Notes: a model not told the origin generated them from the sequence alone. DNA of 64,000 nt from CAYNFH01 sp964396385 (GCA_964396385.1 CAYNFH010000001.1:52170-116169); one strand, 5' to 3'. Positions 6,792 to 15,685 are shown, counted from the first letter of the stretch. Made by a program: numbers and translations.

Positions 6792-9575
6792 TCACTCGGC
6801 GCCAGGACTCGCGAGCGCAATGAGCTGATCCGTGCTCATCTCACGCCCTCGTTCCCACGCAGCCGCGAACACCGCGTCGCCTAATTGCCCACGCGCCACG
6901 GCAACGTTGTGCTCGTAGTCGGCTCGTTCTCCTTCGAAGCGGGCGACGTGCGCCGACTCACGGATCCGCTCGATCCCGCCCCAAAGAGCAGTCGCCTCCG
7001 CTGGCCGGCCTTCGCGCAGAGTGAGCATGGCCCACCCCTCCAGTGAGACCAGAAGGGTCTGTTCTACATCTATTTCCATCGAGATCGCCGTGCTTCGCGA
7101 CAAGAGCTTGCGGGCTTCTCGGAGATCCGACCGTGCCAGGGCCGTCCGCGCCAATAGCGCTGTTAGCAGGGCCACGCTCTTCCTGTCGCCCAGGTCTGTG
7201 GCGATGGCAAGGGCCTCCTCCCTCAAGGCGCGGGACTCTTCATAATTTCCCTGTCGGTGGCGTACGCTTCCCAGCACGATCAGCGGGTAGATCGTCCCAT
7301 GTGCGTTGATCAATTGGCGGAAGCCCCTCAGGCTCTCCTCGGCCCAGAGTCGCGCCTGCTCCAGATCGCCTTCTTCCAAGGCCGAGAACGCAAGGTTGAC
7401 CAGCGCCGTTGCAGTTCCTTGATGATCGCCGAGTCCCCGGATAATGGTCAGGCTCTCTTCATAGAACGCCCGCGCCTCGCTGTACCGTCCCTCCGCAGCC
7501 GCCAGGACGCCGAGGTTGTTCAGTGACGCGCTGATGCCCTGGCTGTCCTCAAGCGCCCGCCGCGTCGCCAGACCTTCTTGGAGCAGCGCGCTCGCCTTCG
7601 CGTGGTCGATGGCAATCGCGAGTGCGCCCGCCGCGTTCAGTGCAGCAGCTCGCTCCCTGGTGGCGCCGCAGGCCTTGCTGTGCTCCAGTACAGCCTCCAG
7701 GTGACCAAGTCCGTCGCTGTAGTATCCGCGCACTTCCCAGAACCGCCAGAGTGCGATGGTGAACCGCAGTTCCTTTGGGACGGCTTCAGGATCGTCGGCC
7801 AGTTCCTCCGCACACCACGCCAGCGCGGCGCGAATGTTTTCGTGCTCCATCTCGAGACTCCGGTGCCACCGCGCTTGATCCGCACCCCTTAACTGCTTAG
7901 CAGCTTCCTCCGCATACCATAGGAACCATTCACAATGCCGGCGGCGTAGCTCACCCATCTCGCCGCTTTCCAGCAGGCGGTCGCGGGTGTACTGTCGGAT
8001 CGTCTCCAGCAGTCCGAATCGGCCTGTTTCGTCGTGGGTTTCGTCCGCCAGCGGATCGTGCAGCGTCACGAGGGACTTATCTACCAGGCTGGACAGCAGG
8101 TCCATAACCTCCGATTCGTCGATTCCTCCCTCCGAGCAGACGGCTTCAGCCGCCCGCAATGCCCAACCTGCAGAAAACACAGACAGGCGGCGCAGCAGTT
8201 TCTTCTCCGCCTCGCTCAGCAGGTCGTAGCTCCAGTCAATGAGCGCTCTGAGGGTCTGCTGGCGAGGGAGGGCGGTGCGGCTTCCGCCTGTCAACAGACG
8301 GAAGCGCTGGTCCAGCCGTGAGCAGATCTCCTCGACGGGCAGAGCCCGGACGCGGGCCGCTGCCAGCTCTATGGCGAGCGGCATCCCGTCGAGACGTCTG
8401 AATATAGACGCGACCGAGGCGGCGTTCTGCCGGGTGATTGCAAATCCGGGCTGGCACAGCTTGACCCTCTCCGTGAAGAGCAGCACCGCCTCGGATTGCT
8501 GTACCTGGACAGGGTGAGTGTCGGTTCCTGTGCGAGGCAAGGAGAGTGAAGGTACACGGTAGGTCTGCTCACCGGTTACTTTTAACCCCTCTCGGCTGCT
8601 CGCCAGGATCTGCACGTGAGGGCAGAAGCGAAGTATCTGGTCGACTAAATGCGCGCAAGATTCGAGCAGGTGCTCGCAGTTGTCCAGTAAGAGGAGGAGC
8701 CGCTTCGGCTTCAGGGACTCCACCAGAGTACGGGTGAGCGGCTTGCCAGATTCCTCACGCACTCCAAGCACCAACGCGACCTCCTGAGCCACAAGATCCG
8801 AATCCGTGACGGATGCCAGCTCGACCACCCAGACGCCATCGGGATACATGTCCAGCCTATTGGCCGCCACCTGGAGGGCCAGGCGCGACTTGCCACAGCC
8901 GCCTGAGCCCGTGAGCGTCAGAAGGCGCGCCGTCTTGATGAGCGTGTGAATCTCGCTCATCTCCTTCTCGCGACCGATGAAGGACGAGAGCTGTACGGGC
9001 AGATTGTTGGGCAGTTCGGTGCTGTCGAGTGACCGGAGCGGGGGGAAGGCGGAGGCCAACTCAGGGTGGATTAGCTGAAAAACATGTTCGGGCCTTGCAA
9101 GATCGCGGAGACGATGTTCCCCGAGGCTAAGAAGGGAGCATAGGGGCGGAAGATTATCGCGTGCCAACTCCTGCGCAGCGGCAGAGATGAGCACCTGCCT
9201 TCCATGGCCCGCCGAAAGGAGCCGCGCGGCGCGGTTGAGCGCTTGCCCCACGTAGTCTCCATCCCGCGCTTCGGCGGCTCCCGTGTGAATCGCCATCCGG
9301 ACACGGATCGACAGATCGCCTGCCGCAAGTGATCGCAAACTGAGCTGCGAGTCAAGAGCAGCTCGCACGGCGCCCGGAGCGCCCGAGAAGGCGGCGCAAA
9401 AACCGTCTCCTACCGTCTTGAACACAATGCCACCGTACCGTTCGACGGCTGCCTTGATGATACTGTTGTGGAGTGACAGGGCCTCACGCATTGGTTCGGG
9501 GAACTGTTCCCACAGACGAGTGCTTCCCTCGATGTCGGTGAAGAGAAGCGTCACAGTGCCGGTCGGAAGGTTCAT
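6792..9575 (-). CDS. Class III cyclase-domain / STAND ATPase / TPR regulator
   Basis: A 927-aa multidomain protein. Residues 1-175 form a class III adenylate/guanylate cyclase homology domain, with metal-binding Asp14 (LFTDIEGSTRLW) and Asp57 (FKTVGDGF) and the N114-x3-R118 pair (ALNRAARL). The key catalytic residues are therefore present. Residues about 195-560 are a STAND (NB-ARC-like) ATPase with Walker A GSGGCGKS at 223-230 and a later Walker B LLLLLDNCEHLL. The rest is TPR-like, with repeats such as SQGISASLNNLGVLAAAEGR. In such proteins ligand binding by the TPR part is thought to gate the ATPase. The upstream intergenic region carries four CGGAGATT-type motifs. Confidence 0.85.
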   Translation of the reverse strand: MNLPTGTVTLLFTDIEGSTRLWEQFPEPMREALSLHNSIIKAAVERYGGIVFKTVGDGFCAAFSGAPGAVRAALDSQLSLRSLAAGDLSIRVRMAIHTGAAEARDGDYVGQALNRAARLLSAGHGRQVLISAAAQELARDNLPPLCSLLSLGEHRLRDLARPEHVFQLIHPELASAFPPLRSLDSTELPNNLPVQLSSFIGREKEMSEIHTLIKTARLLTLTGSGGCGKSRLALQVAANRLDMYPDGVWVVELASVTDSDLVAQEVALVLGVREESGKPLTRTLVESLKPKRLLLLLDNCEHLLESCAHLVDQILRFCPHVQILASSREGLKVTGEQTYRVPSLSLPRTGTDTHPVQVQQSEAVLLFTERVKLCQPGFAITRQNAASVASIFRRLDGMPLAIELAAARVRALPVEEICSRLDQRFRLLTGGSRTALPRQQTLRALIDWSYDLLSEAEKKLLRRLSVFSAGWALRAAEAVCSEGGIDESEVMDLLSSLVDKSLVTLHDPLADETHDETGRFGLLETIRQYTRDRLLESGEMGELRRRHCEWFLWYAEEAAKQLRGADQARWHRSLEMEHENIRAALAWCAEELADDPEAVPKELRFTIALWRFWEVRGYYSDGLGHLEAVLEHSKACGATRERAAALNAAGALAIAIDHAKASALLQEGLATRRALEDSQGISASLNNLGVLAAAEGRYSEARAFYEESLTIIRGLGDHQGTATALVNLAFSALEEGDLEQARLWAEESLRGFRQLINAHGTIYPLIVLGSVRHRQGNYEESRALREEALAIATDLGDRKSVALLTALLARTALARSDLREARKLLSRSTAISMEIDVEQTLLVSLEGWAMLTLREGRPAEATALWGGIERIRESAHVARFEGERADYEHNVAVARGQLGDAVFAAAWERGREMSTDQLIALASPGAE

Positions 9576-9605
9576 GCGAGCTCACACAACAATGCGGCAT
9601 CTTCT

Positions 9606-9762
9606 GGCGGAGATTGAGATCAGAAATCTCCGCCGTAAGTGGGTGATGGTCATTTCGCCAAGTCCCCCCAGATCCCTGCTCGGCCGGTGGCGGGCGCTTT
9701 GCGTTCCCCTGGCAGCGCGCGGCAGGGGAATACCCCGCCGGAGATTAATCTGACGGAGATTA
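9606..9762. promoter_or_regulatory. CGGAGATT operator-like motifs in a divergent intergenic region
   Basis: The divergent intergenic region contains a perfect inverted repeat, GGCGGAGATT (9606-9615) and AATCTCCGCC (9625-9634). It also holds two direct CGGAGATTA copies 15 bp apart (9739-9747 and 9754-9762) just upstream of the PQQ dehydrogenase. Four copies of one octamer within 157 bp suggest a regulator-binding region serving both genes. Confidence 0.45.
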
Positions 9763-9785
9763 CGGTACGTGGAGAGGAACCGTCG

Positions 9786-11906
9786 ATGAGACTTGGCCTG
9801 TGGATGCCGGCCGTCCTGTTCGGAGTCTTGCTTGTATTAGCCCGTGCGCCGGTGGCAACGCAAACCCCGGCCGGGCCGGCGCCGGCGGAGAGCCAGACCG
9901 AATGGGCGTACTATGGCGGTACACCTGACGGAACCCGCTATTCGCCGCTGACGCAGATCAACCCGGCCAACGTCACTCAGCTTCAGATCGCGTGGACGTA
10001 CGACTCCGGCGAGGGGCCGGGCGGCACGCAGTGCCAGCCGCTGGTGACCGGCGGCGTGCTCTACGGCGTAACGCCGAACCACAACGTAGTCGCGCTGGAC
10101 GCAGCGACCGGGAAGCCTTTCTGGAAGTTCGAGTCCGGCATCATCGGGCAGGGCCCTAACCGCGGCCTCGCTTACTGGACGGATGGCAGCGAGCGGCGCA
10201 TATTCGCAGCGGTCACGCAGTTTGTCTATGCGCTGGATGCCGCAACCGGCAAACCGATCCCTAGCTTCGGGAGGAACGCGAGGATCGACCTGCGGGAAGG
10301 CGTGGGGCGCGACCCGGCCAAGCAGTCCATCATCCTGACCACGCCGGGCGTAGTTTATAAAGATCTGCTCATTGTGGGCGGGCGGGTGTCCGAAGGGCTG
10401 CCGTGCACCCCCGGCGACATCCGTGCGTACGATGTCCGCACCGGTCAGATGCGGTGGTCGTTCCACACCATCCCGCACCCGGGCGAGTTCGGGTACAAGA
10501 CGTGGCCGAAGCTCTCCTGGAAGGTCAACGGCTCGGCCAACAACTGGGCCGGGATGACCGTGGACGCTGCGCGCGGGCTGGTGTTCGCGCCGACCGGCTC
10601 CGCCGCCGCCGACTTCTACGGCGCGGACCGGTTGGGCGACGACCTCTTTGCGAACTGCGAGCTCGTGCTCGACGCAAACACGGGCAAGCGCGTGTGGCAC
10701 TTCCAGGCCGTCAAGCACGACCTCTGGGACCGCGACCTCCCGTCGCCGCCCGCCCTGGTCCGCGTCAAGCGCGGGCGCCGATGGGTGGACGCGGTGGCGC
10801 AGACCACCAAGAGCGGGCACGTCTACCTCTTCGAGCGCAGCAGCGGAAAGCCGCTCTTCCCCATCGCCTACAAGCGGTATCCACCCAGCGACACGCCGGG
10901 CGAGGTGGCGGCCAAGACCCAGCCGCTGCCCACCCGGCCGGCGCCGTTCGCCCGGCAGGTGCTGACGGAGGACATGCTCACCAACCGGACACCCGAGGCG
11001 CACCAGTGGGCCTTGGAGAAGTTCCGGACGTTTCATGGCGGCACGCAGTTCGTGCCGTTTCGGGTAGACCAGGAGACCATCATCTTCCCCGGCTTTGACG
11101 GGGGCGCGGAGTGGGGCGGACCTGCGTTCGACCCGGACACGGGGCTCCTGTACGTGAACGCGAACGAGATGGCCTGGACGTCCCACCTGGCCAGGAACGA
11201 TGTCGCCCGGACGGCGCGGCAGCTCTACCTCCACAACTGCGGCAACTGCCACGGCGACACCCTGGCCGGGTCGCCGCCCCAGCTTCCCAAGCTACTGAAC
11301 ATGGGACCGAAGTGGGACATCGCCGCCATTACCAAGATCACGCGCCAAGGCGCCGGCCGCATGCCCAGCTTCCCCAATCTTTCCGATGCGGACGTGAGGG
11401 CGGTGGCGGAGTACGTCCTGACCGGGCAGAGCAAGCCCATCGACTCAGACGAGCCGGCGGAGGTGACGCAGGACTACCGCTTCACGGGCTACCGCAAGTT
11501 CCTGGACCCCGACGGCTACCCGGCCATCGCGCCGCCCTGGGGCACCCTCAGCGCCATCAACCTGAACACCGGCGAGTATGCCTGGAAGGTCCCGCTCGGG
11601 GAGTATCCAGAACTGGCGGCCAAAGGGATGAAAGATACCGGCAGCGAGAGCTACGGCGGTCCGGTGGTGACCGCGGGCGGGCTCCTCTTCATCGCCGCGA
11701 CGAACTACGACCGTAAGCTCCGGGCATTCGACAAGGGCACGGGCAAGCTGCTCTGGGAGACGACGCTACCTTACTCCGCCAATGCGACGCCCGCGGTCTA
11801 CATGGCCGGAGGACGCGAGTTTGTGGTGGTAAACGCCGAAGGCAGCAAGGGCCGACAGAACGATCCCAAAGGCGGCAAGTACGTCGCCTTCGCGCTGCCC
11901 CGGTAG
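9786..11906 (+). CDS. PQQ-dependent dehydrogenase with inserted cytochrome c domain
   Basis: A 706-aa secreted quinoprotein. A signal peptide (MRLGLWMPAVLFGVLLVLAR) is followed by beta-propeller blades with the typical YGGTPDGTRYSPLTQINPAN opening and Trp-docking motifs such as GVLYGVTPNHNVVALDAATG. A cytochrome c insert lies in the middle, with CGNCH at residues 485-489 (11238-11252), before the last blades. Family members oxidise alcohols or sugars in the periplasm with PQQ and pass electrons to haem c; the substrate here is unknown. The start at 9786 is chosen for the signal peptide and a GAGAGGA leader rather than an ATG at 9639. Confidence 0.85.
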   Translation: MRLGLWMPAVLFGVLLVLARAPVATQTPAGPAPAESQTEWAYYGGTPDGTRYSPLTQINPANVTQLQIAWTYDSGEGPGGTQCQPLVTGGVLYGVTPNHNVVALDAATGKPFWKFESGIIGQGPNRGLAYWTDGSERRIFAAVTQFVYALDAATGKPIPSFGRNARIDLREGVGRDPAKQSIILTTPGVVYKDLLIVGGRVSEGLPCTPGDIRAYDVRTGQMRWSFHTIPHPGEFGYKTWPKLSWKVNGSANNWAGMTVDAARGLVFAPTGSAAADFYGADRLGDDLFANCELVLDANTGKRVWHFQAVKHDLWDRDLPSPPALVRVKRGRRWVDAVAQTTKSGHVYLFERSSGKPLFPIAYKRYPPSDTPGEVAAKTQPLPTRPAPFARQVLTEDMLTNRTPEAHQWALEKFRTFHGGTQFVPFRVDQETIIFPGFDGGAEWGGPAFDPDTGLLYVNANEMAWTSHLARNDVARTARQLYLHNCGNCHGDTLAGSPPQLPKLLNMGPKWDIAAITKITRQGAGRMPSFPNLSDADVRAVAEYVLTGQSKPIDSDEPAEVTQDYRFTGYRKFLDPDGYPAIAPPWGTLSAINLNTGEYAWKVPLGEYPELAAKGMKDTGSESYGGPVVTAGGLLFIAATNYDRKLRAFDKGTGKLLWETTLPYSANATPAVYMAGGREFVVVNAEGSKGRQNDPKGGKYVAFALPR

Positions 11907-12074
11907 TGCCGAGGAGGACGCCAGGTTACCAAGCAAGCATTCCTCCAACCGGCTCCAACTAGGTGGTGACTCCTGCCTTGAGATTCCATTCGAACACGAT
12001 GGTAAGTTCGTTGTCCACGGCGAGTAGAATACGGCGACACTCCGTTTATGCGCAGCCCCTTACTGGAGACGGGT

Positions 12075-12449
12075 ATGCCCTGGTGTCCTGATTGCAAAAC
12101 AGAATACGATCCTGGTATAGCCGTATGCGCAGATTGCGGTGCCGATCTTGTGGATGAACTTCCCCAAATTCGGATCGGACCGCCGCCTGAAGTTGCGTAT
12201 GTAGCAAACACGGCGGCAGAGGCGCAGATTGTAGAGGCGACCCTGCAAGCCGCAGGAATCCCGGCGTTTGTGCAGCCTACCAGCGTCGCGTGGCCAGGTG
12301 AGAGCATTACGGACGTCGGTAGCCCAGATCTAGCGGTGCTCGTGCCGGCTGATAGATTGACTGAAGCCCAGGAGGTTCTCCACGAGCAAGCCGTGGATGA
12401 GGAGGAACTCGCACGCCTGGCAGATTCCACGTCCGATTCCTCCACCTAA
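12075..12449 (+). CDS. Zinc-ribbon DUF2007 putative signal-transducing protein
   Basis: A 124-aa protein. The N-terminus holds a zinc ribbon, CPDCKTEY...CADCG (residues 3-22). It is followed by a DUF2007-type alpha-beta domain with VANTAAEAQIVEATLQAAGI and a C-terminal helix that includes LTEAQEVLHEQ. The role of these proteins is unknown. An ATG nine codons upstream is possible, but MPWCPDC is the usual family start and GGAGACGGGT precedes it. Confidence 0.75.
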   Translation: MPWCPDCKTEYDPGIAVCADCGADLVDELPQIRIGPPPEVAYVANTAAEAQIVEATLQAAGIPAFVQPTSVAWPGESITDVGSPDLAVLVPADRLTEAQEVLHEQAVDEEELARLADSTSDSST

Positions 12450-12529
12450 TACCCCGGCCTCCACGGTCAGCCGGCCGTTTGCCCGGACCCTAGCCGGCAG
12501 GGAGCCGCGAAACAAACCCTACCAATGGA

Positions 12530-12600
12530 GTAGCTGCGTAGCAGCGGAGCTGCCTGCGTTCCGGCCCGCTCCGGTTGCGGGCACAGAGGCCCGCGGCTAC
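12530..12600. repeat. 71-bp inverted-repeat element
   Basis: The ends GTAGCTGCG and CGCGGCTAC pair at 8 of 9 positions. An internal perfect hairpin GCGGGC/GCCCGC lies at 12577-12594. The element fills most of the gap between the DUF2007 gene and the convergent Rieske gene, and may also terminate transcription. No transposase is nearby. Confidence 0.45.
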
Positions 12601-12614
12601 TTGGGTTGCGGCCT

Positions 12615-13010
12615 TCAGAGGTACAGCACGATATACCCGGTCTCTACGGTGACCGGATACGATTCAATCACCGGCTCCGCGGGCTCCACGGCGATGTCGT
12701 AGGCCCGAACGCGCAAACCATGAGGGTTGAAGATCGACCGGCCGGTCAGGATGTCGAACTCCCAGCCGTGCCACGGGCAGCGCAGTATCTCGCCCTCGCG
12801 ACCCCAGAGGTACTCTCCGGGCGCGGAGGGCAGCGCCATTCCGGTGACGCGACCCAGGCAGAGCGGGGCTCCCTGGTGCGGACAGCGGTTGCGGAGGGCG
12901 TAGTAGGTCCCGTGCACGTTAAAAACCCCGATGGAGATGCCTTCGACCTCCACGATCTTGCGCTCGCCCGGCAGGATCTCCGCCGTTGTCGCTACTCTGA
13001 ATTGCTTCAC
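12615..13010 (-). CDS. Rieske [2Fe-2S] ferredoxin-like protein
   Basis: A 131-aa protein with both Rieske ligand motifs: C-P-H in NRCPHQGAPLC and C-P-W-H in RCPWHGWEFD. It resembles stand-alone Rieske ferredoxins of ring-hydroxylating oxygenase systems and lacks the mononuclear iron domain of an oxygenase alpha subunit. Translation likely begins at GTG 13010. The bases GTGA overlap the stop of the amidohydrolase gene, so the two are translationally coupled. Longer upstream frames lie inside that gene and are rejected. It is the last gene of a three-gene operon and probably supplies electrons to an unseen partner. Confidence 0.8.
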   Translation of the reverse strand: MKQFRVATTAEILPGERKIVEVEGISIGVFNVHGTYYALRNRCPHQGAPLCLGRVTGMALPSAPGEYLWGREGEILRCPWHGWEFDILTGRSIFNPHGLRVRAYDIAVEPAEPVIESYPVTVETGYIVLYL

Positions 13011-14056
13011 TCGAGGCCGTACCACTCCCGCGCGTTGGCCTCGAAGATGCGCTGGCGCATGGTGTCCGGCAGTCTGGGAAAAGCGTGCTGAGGCGAATCG
13101 AAGTCCCAGTGCGGATAGTCGGAAGAGAAGAGCAGCAGGTGTTCGGCGTCCATCATCTCGAGTATCTGGAGGAGCTGGTGGTCGTCGTCCGGCCGCTCCA
13201 GCGGCTGGGAGGTGAGGCGCACGTGCTCGCGGAGGTACTCCGACGGGCGCCGCTTGACCCACGGCACCTCCGAGCGGAGCGCCTTCCACTCCTGATCCAG
13301 CCGCCACATCAGCGGGACCAGCCAGGAGACGCCGCCCTCCACCAGCACCACCCGGAAACCGGGGAACCGCTCAAAGACACCCTCCGTCAGCAGGCTCACA
13401 AGATGCGCCTGGAACCCGAGGGAGAGGCAGGTATGCCACTCGATGTAGCGCGTGGGGTAGCCGGGCGAAGGCTGGATGTTGATGCCCATGCCGTCCGTGC
13501 CCGGATGGATAGCGAGCGGCACGTTGTGGCGCGCACAGGCCTCGTAGATGGGATAGTAGCGGCGCTGCCCGAGCGGCTCTCGCGCCCCTGAATCCGTCCT
13601 GACCTGCACAAAGTGCGGATGGCCGGCCCACCGCTCTATCTCCCGCGCCGCCGCTTCCGGGTCCTGATGGGCGATGCTGATGGACCCTTTGAAGCAGCCA
13701 TCCGCGTTGTACCGGTCCAGCCAGGTCGCGGCCAGCCAGTCGTTGAACGCGGCGGCGATGGCCGTTCCGAAGTCCGGGTCCGGCTGCAGGCTGGCGAAGG
13801 AGCACGGCAGCAGGATAGCGTGTGCGATGCCGTACTCCTCCACGTGCTGTTTGCGCAGAAATCCCGGGTCGGATCCCGGTTTTGCGCCGTCCGGCGGCTC
13901 GCTGTCCAGCCGGGCCCAATGCGGCGGCATGAAGTAGCCGCGCCCGCCGCCGCTCCAGCGGTCCCGGAACGGCATGGCCAGGCGCTCCCGGATCTCCTCC
14001 GGACTGCGGGGACCGGGGTGTACATCACAGTCGATGATGCCCGCGCGCGGCGTCAT
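13007..14056 (-). CDS. Amidohydrolase-2 family metal-dependent hydrolase/decarboxylase
   Basis: A 349-aa TIM-barrel enzyme of the amidohydrolase-2 (ACMSD/resorcylate decarboxylase) family. Visible marks are the N-terminal metal patch IIDCDVHPG, the histidine in PLAIHPGTDG, and the C-terminal catalytic Asp in LLFSSDYPHWDFDSP. The start at ATG 14056 overlaps the stop of the upstream hydrolase gene as ATGA. The coding frame continues upstream but without better support. Located between a dienelactone hydrolase and a Rieske protein, it plausibly acts on a ring-derived acid; the substrate is an inference. Confidence 0.8.
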   Translation of the reverse strand: MTPRAGIIDCDVHPGPRSPEEIRERLAMPFRDRWSGGGRGYFMPPHWARLDSEPPDGAKPGSDPGFLRKQHVEEYGIAHAILLPCSFASLQPDPDFGTAIAAAFNDWLAATWLDRYNADGCFKGSISIAHQDPEAAAREIERWAGHPHFVQVRTDSGAREPLGQRRYYPIYEACARHNVPLAIHPGTDGMGINIQPSPGYPTRYIEWHTCLSLGFQAHLVSLLTEGVFERFPGFRVVLVEGGVSWLVPLMWRLDQEWKALRSEVPWVKRRPSEYLREHVRLTSQPLERPDDDHQLLQILEMMDAEHLLLFSSDYPHWDFDSPQHAFPRLPDTMRQRIFEANAREWYGLE

Positions 14057-14949
14057 CCCAGGGCTTGCTTGTACAGGGCGATGAGCTTGGCCCACGCGCG
14101 CTCCGCGTCCGGCTTGTTGTAGATGGGCTTACCGTCCTGGAGGGGCATGTCCGGCACGCACCAGCCGTGCAGGTCCGGGTAGACCTCGACCTCCGCCGGC
14201 ACGTGAGCGCTTTCGAAGGCCTCGCGCAGCTTGTCCTTGGCGTCCGGCTGGCGCTGGTCGTCGTTGGAGGCGATGGCGACGTACATGCGAGCCTTCATCT
14301 TCGGGATGAGCAGGTGCGGGCTGGTCGGCTGGTCCGTAACGAGGCCGCCGCCATGGAAGGAGGCTCCCGCGCCGATGCGGTCCGGCTGGCTCGCGGCCGT
14401 GCGGAACACCAGCGGTCCGCCCATACAGTAGCCCTGGGTGCCCATCTTGCGCTTCCTGTCCACGGCGCGCTGGGCGTCCAGGAAGGCGACGAAGGCCGCC
14501 GCGTCCTTCTCGGTTCCCTCCGGGGTGATGCCGCCCATGTACTTCCGCAGCCGGGCCATATCGTCCGGGTTGTGGAAGTCGAACGTCTTCGAGTTGAGGT
14601 CGATGGAGGCAGCCGGGGAGGCGCGGTAGTAGGGGTTGGGGACCAGGACGGCGTAGCCCTCCGCTGCCAGACGCTTGCCCATCTCCCGCATGGTGGGCCG
14701 GAGGCCGAATGCGTCCGGCCACAGGATAACGGCGGGGTGCGCGCCGCGGGTAGGGTGGATGAAGGCGGCATCGCACGTCCCGTCCGGCGTCTTAACCTGG
14801 ACGTCGTGCTCCACCACTTGGACGCGTGCGGCCTCCGCCCCTGCGGACGCGCCCACCGCCGCCGCCAGCGACAGCCCCCCGACTACTACCTCTCGCCGGG
14901 ACAGGTCACCGCGCCGTGCTTCCTTCTTCACAGAATCCTTCTTTGCCAT
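14053..14949 (-). CDS. Tat-exported dienelactone hydrolase family protein
   Basis: A 298-aa alpha/beta hydrolase. It has a twin-arginine signal (SRREVVVGGLSLAAAVG) within the first 40 residues. The nucleophile elbow is GYCMGG with cysteine, as in true dienelactone hydrolases. Candidate acid and histidine residues lie in ASNDDQRQ and PDLHGWCVPD. Dienelactone hydrolases open lactones in aromatic ring catabolism; export by Tat suggests a periplasmic substrate. AAGGAG precedes the ATG at 14949. This is the first gene of the coupled operon. Confidence 0.8.
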   Translation of the reverse strand: MAKKDSVKKEARRGDLSRREVVVGGLSLAAAVGASAGAEAARVQVVEHDVQVKTPDGTCDAAFIHPTRGAHPAVILWPDAFGLRPTMREMGKRLAAEGYAVLVPNPYYRASPAASIDLNSKTFDFHNPDDMARLRKYMGGITPEGTEKDAAAFVAFLDAQRAVDRKRKMGTQGYCMGGPLVFRTAASQPDRIGAGASFHGGGLVTDQPTSPHLLIPKMKARMYVAIASNDDQRQPDAKDKLREAFESAHVPAEVEVYPDLHGWCVPDMPLQDGKPIYNKPDAERAWAKLIALYKQALG

Positions 14950-14981
14950 TGTCTAGCTCCTTCTCATGGCTGCGGATCGCA

Positions 14982-15215
14982 TCAAGCCGACCAGTCCTCG
15001 AAGTGGAGCCCTGGTACCCTGGAAAAGTCCGTGCTGTTCCTGGTGAGAAGCGTGGCGCCGCTCGCCAGGGTTACAGCGGCAATCTTCAGGTCCATCGTAC
15101 CCAGCCGCAACCGCGCTGCATGTAGCCGCTGGTATTCGGCAACGGCCCTGCCGTCGAAATCCAATAACCCTCCACGTTGCAGTAGGCTCATGTGGTCAGA
15201 GTCGAGGACCACCAT
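14982..15215 (-). CDS. VapC-like PIN toxin with internal deletion
   Basis: A 77-aa protein, about half the usual ~135 residues of a VapC PIN nuclease. The first strand with a catalytic-type Asp is present (MVVLDSDHMSLLQRGG). So is the C-terminal half (LGTMDLKIAAVTLASGATLL, then TRNSTDFSRVPGLHFEDW). The middle helices with the second acidic residue are missing between about residues 16 and 20. It is likely inactive or altered. It overlaps the preceding gene by one base (TGATG), as toxin-antitoxin pairs do. Confidence 0.65.
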   Translation of the reverse strand: MVVLDSDHMSLLQRGGLLDFDGRAVAEYQRLHAARLRLGTMDLKIAAVTLASGATLLTRNSTDFSRVPGLHFEDWSA

Positions 15216-15418
15216 CAGCGGGCGTCCTCATCCTTTGAAGGTCGCTGCGCCTCGCGATACTCCCGCCCGAGTCTGACGGCCTCCTCGAATCCCTCACTGT
15301 CGGCGAATGAGCCGACAATCCGCTCCCACCGAAGCATGCTCTTAGGTGGCTCCTGCTTCTCTAATAGCTGACGCACCTGTGACTCAAGCGCGCTCACGCG
15401 CTGTTCCAGCGTTAGCAT
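15215..15418 (-). CDS. Putative antitoxin partner of the PIN protein
   Basis: A 67-aa acidic/basic helical protein starting MLTLEQRVSALESQVRQLLE, a short coiled coil, followed by a region ending REYREAQRPSKDEDAR. It lies directly upstream of the PIN gene with a one-base overlap. Its size and position fit an antitoxin. No known DNA-binding antitoxin motif is visible, so the function rests on context. Confidence 0.55.
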   Translation of the reverse strand: MLTLEQRVSALESQVRQLLEKQEPPKSMLRWERIVGSFADSEGFEEAVRLGREYREAQRPSKDEDAR

Positions 15419-15481
15419 TGAATCTCACCTCCGCCAAGAATCTGCCACTGGATTTCGGCCGCTCGGAGCTCATCCGGCACC

Positions 15482-15685
15482 CTAGTCCGGAAACTCGGCA
15501 TTCCAGCCGTTTGCGTCGATGACCTTAGATAGAATGTACGCCACATCCGTGGCCTCATGGTCTCCAGGGTGAGCACACCAGTACTCATTGAGCAGTCGTA
15601 TTACTTCGCGGCAGTCCTCCACGCTCCCCGCACGGAGTGCCATACCGCCAAGCTCGCTCAGGGTCAGTTCTCGCTCTTCTGTCAT
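15482..15685 (-). CDS. Small hypothetical protein
   Basis: A 67-aa acidic protein (MTEERELTLSELGGMALRAG at the N-terminus, then VEDCREVIRLLNEYW). It has no recognised domain and looks mostly helical. It lies upstream of the PIN pair on the same strand with a 63-bp gap. It is not an obvious antitoxin. Confidence 0.45.
   Translation of the reverse strand: MTEERELTLSELGGMALRAGSVEDCREVIRLLNEYWCAHPGDHEATDVAYILSKVIDANGWNAEFPD

Noticed and set aside
11940..12020. Minus-strand 19-codon frame resembling the start of a HicB or BrnT protein
   Set aside because: Too short, and it stops after LTIVFEWNLKAGVTT; similarity is not distinguishable from chance.
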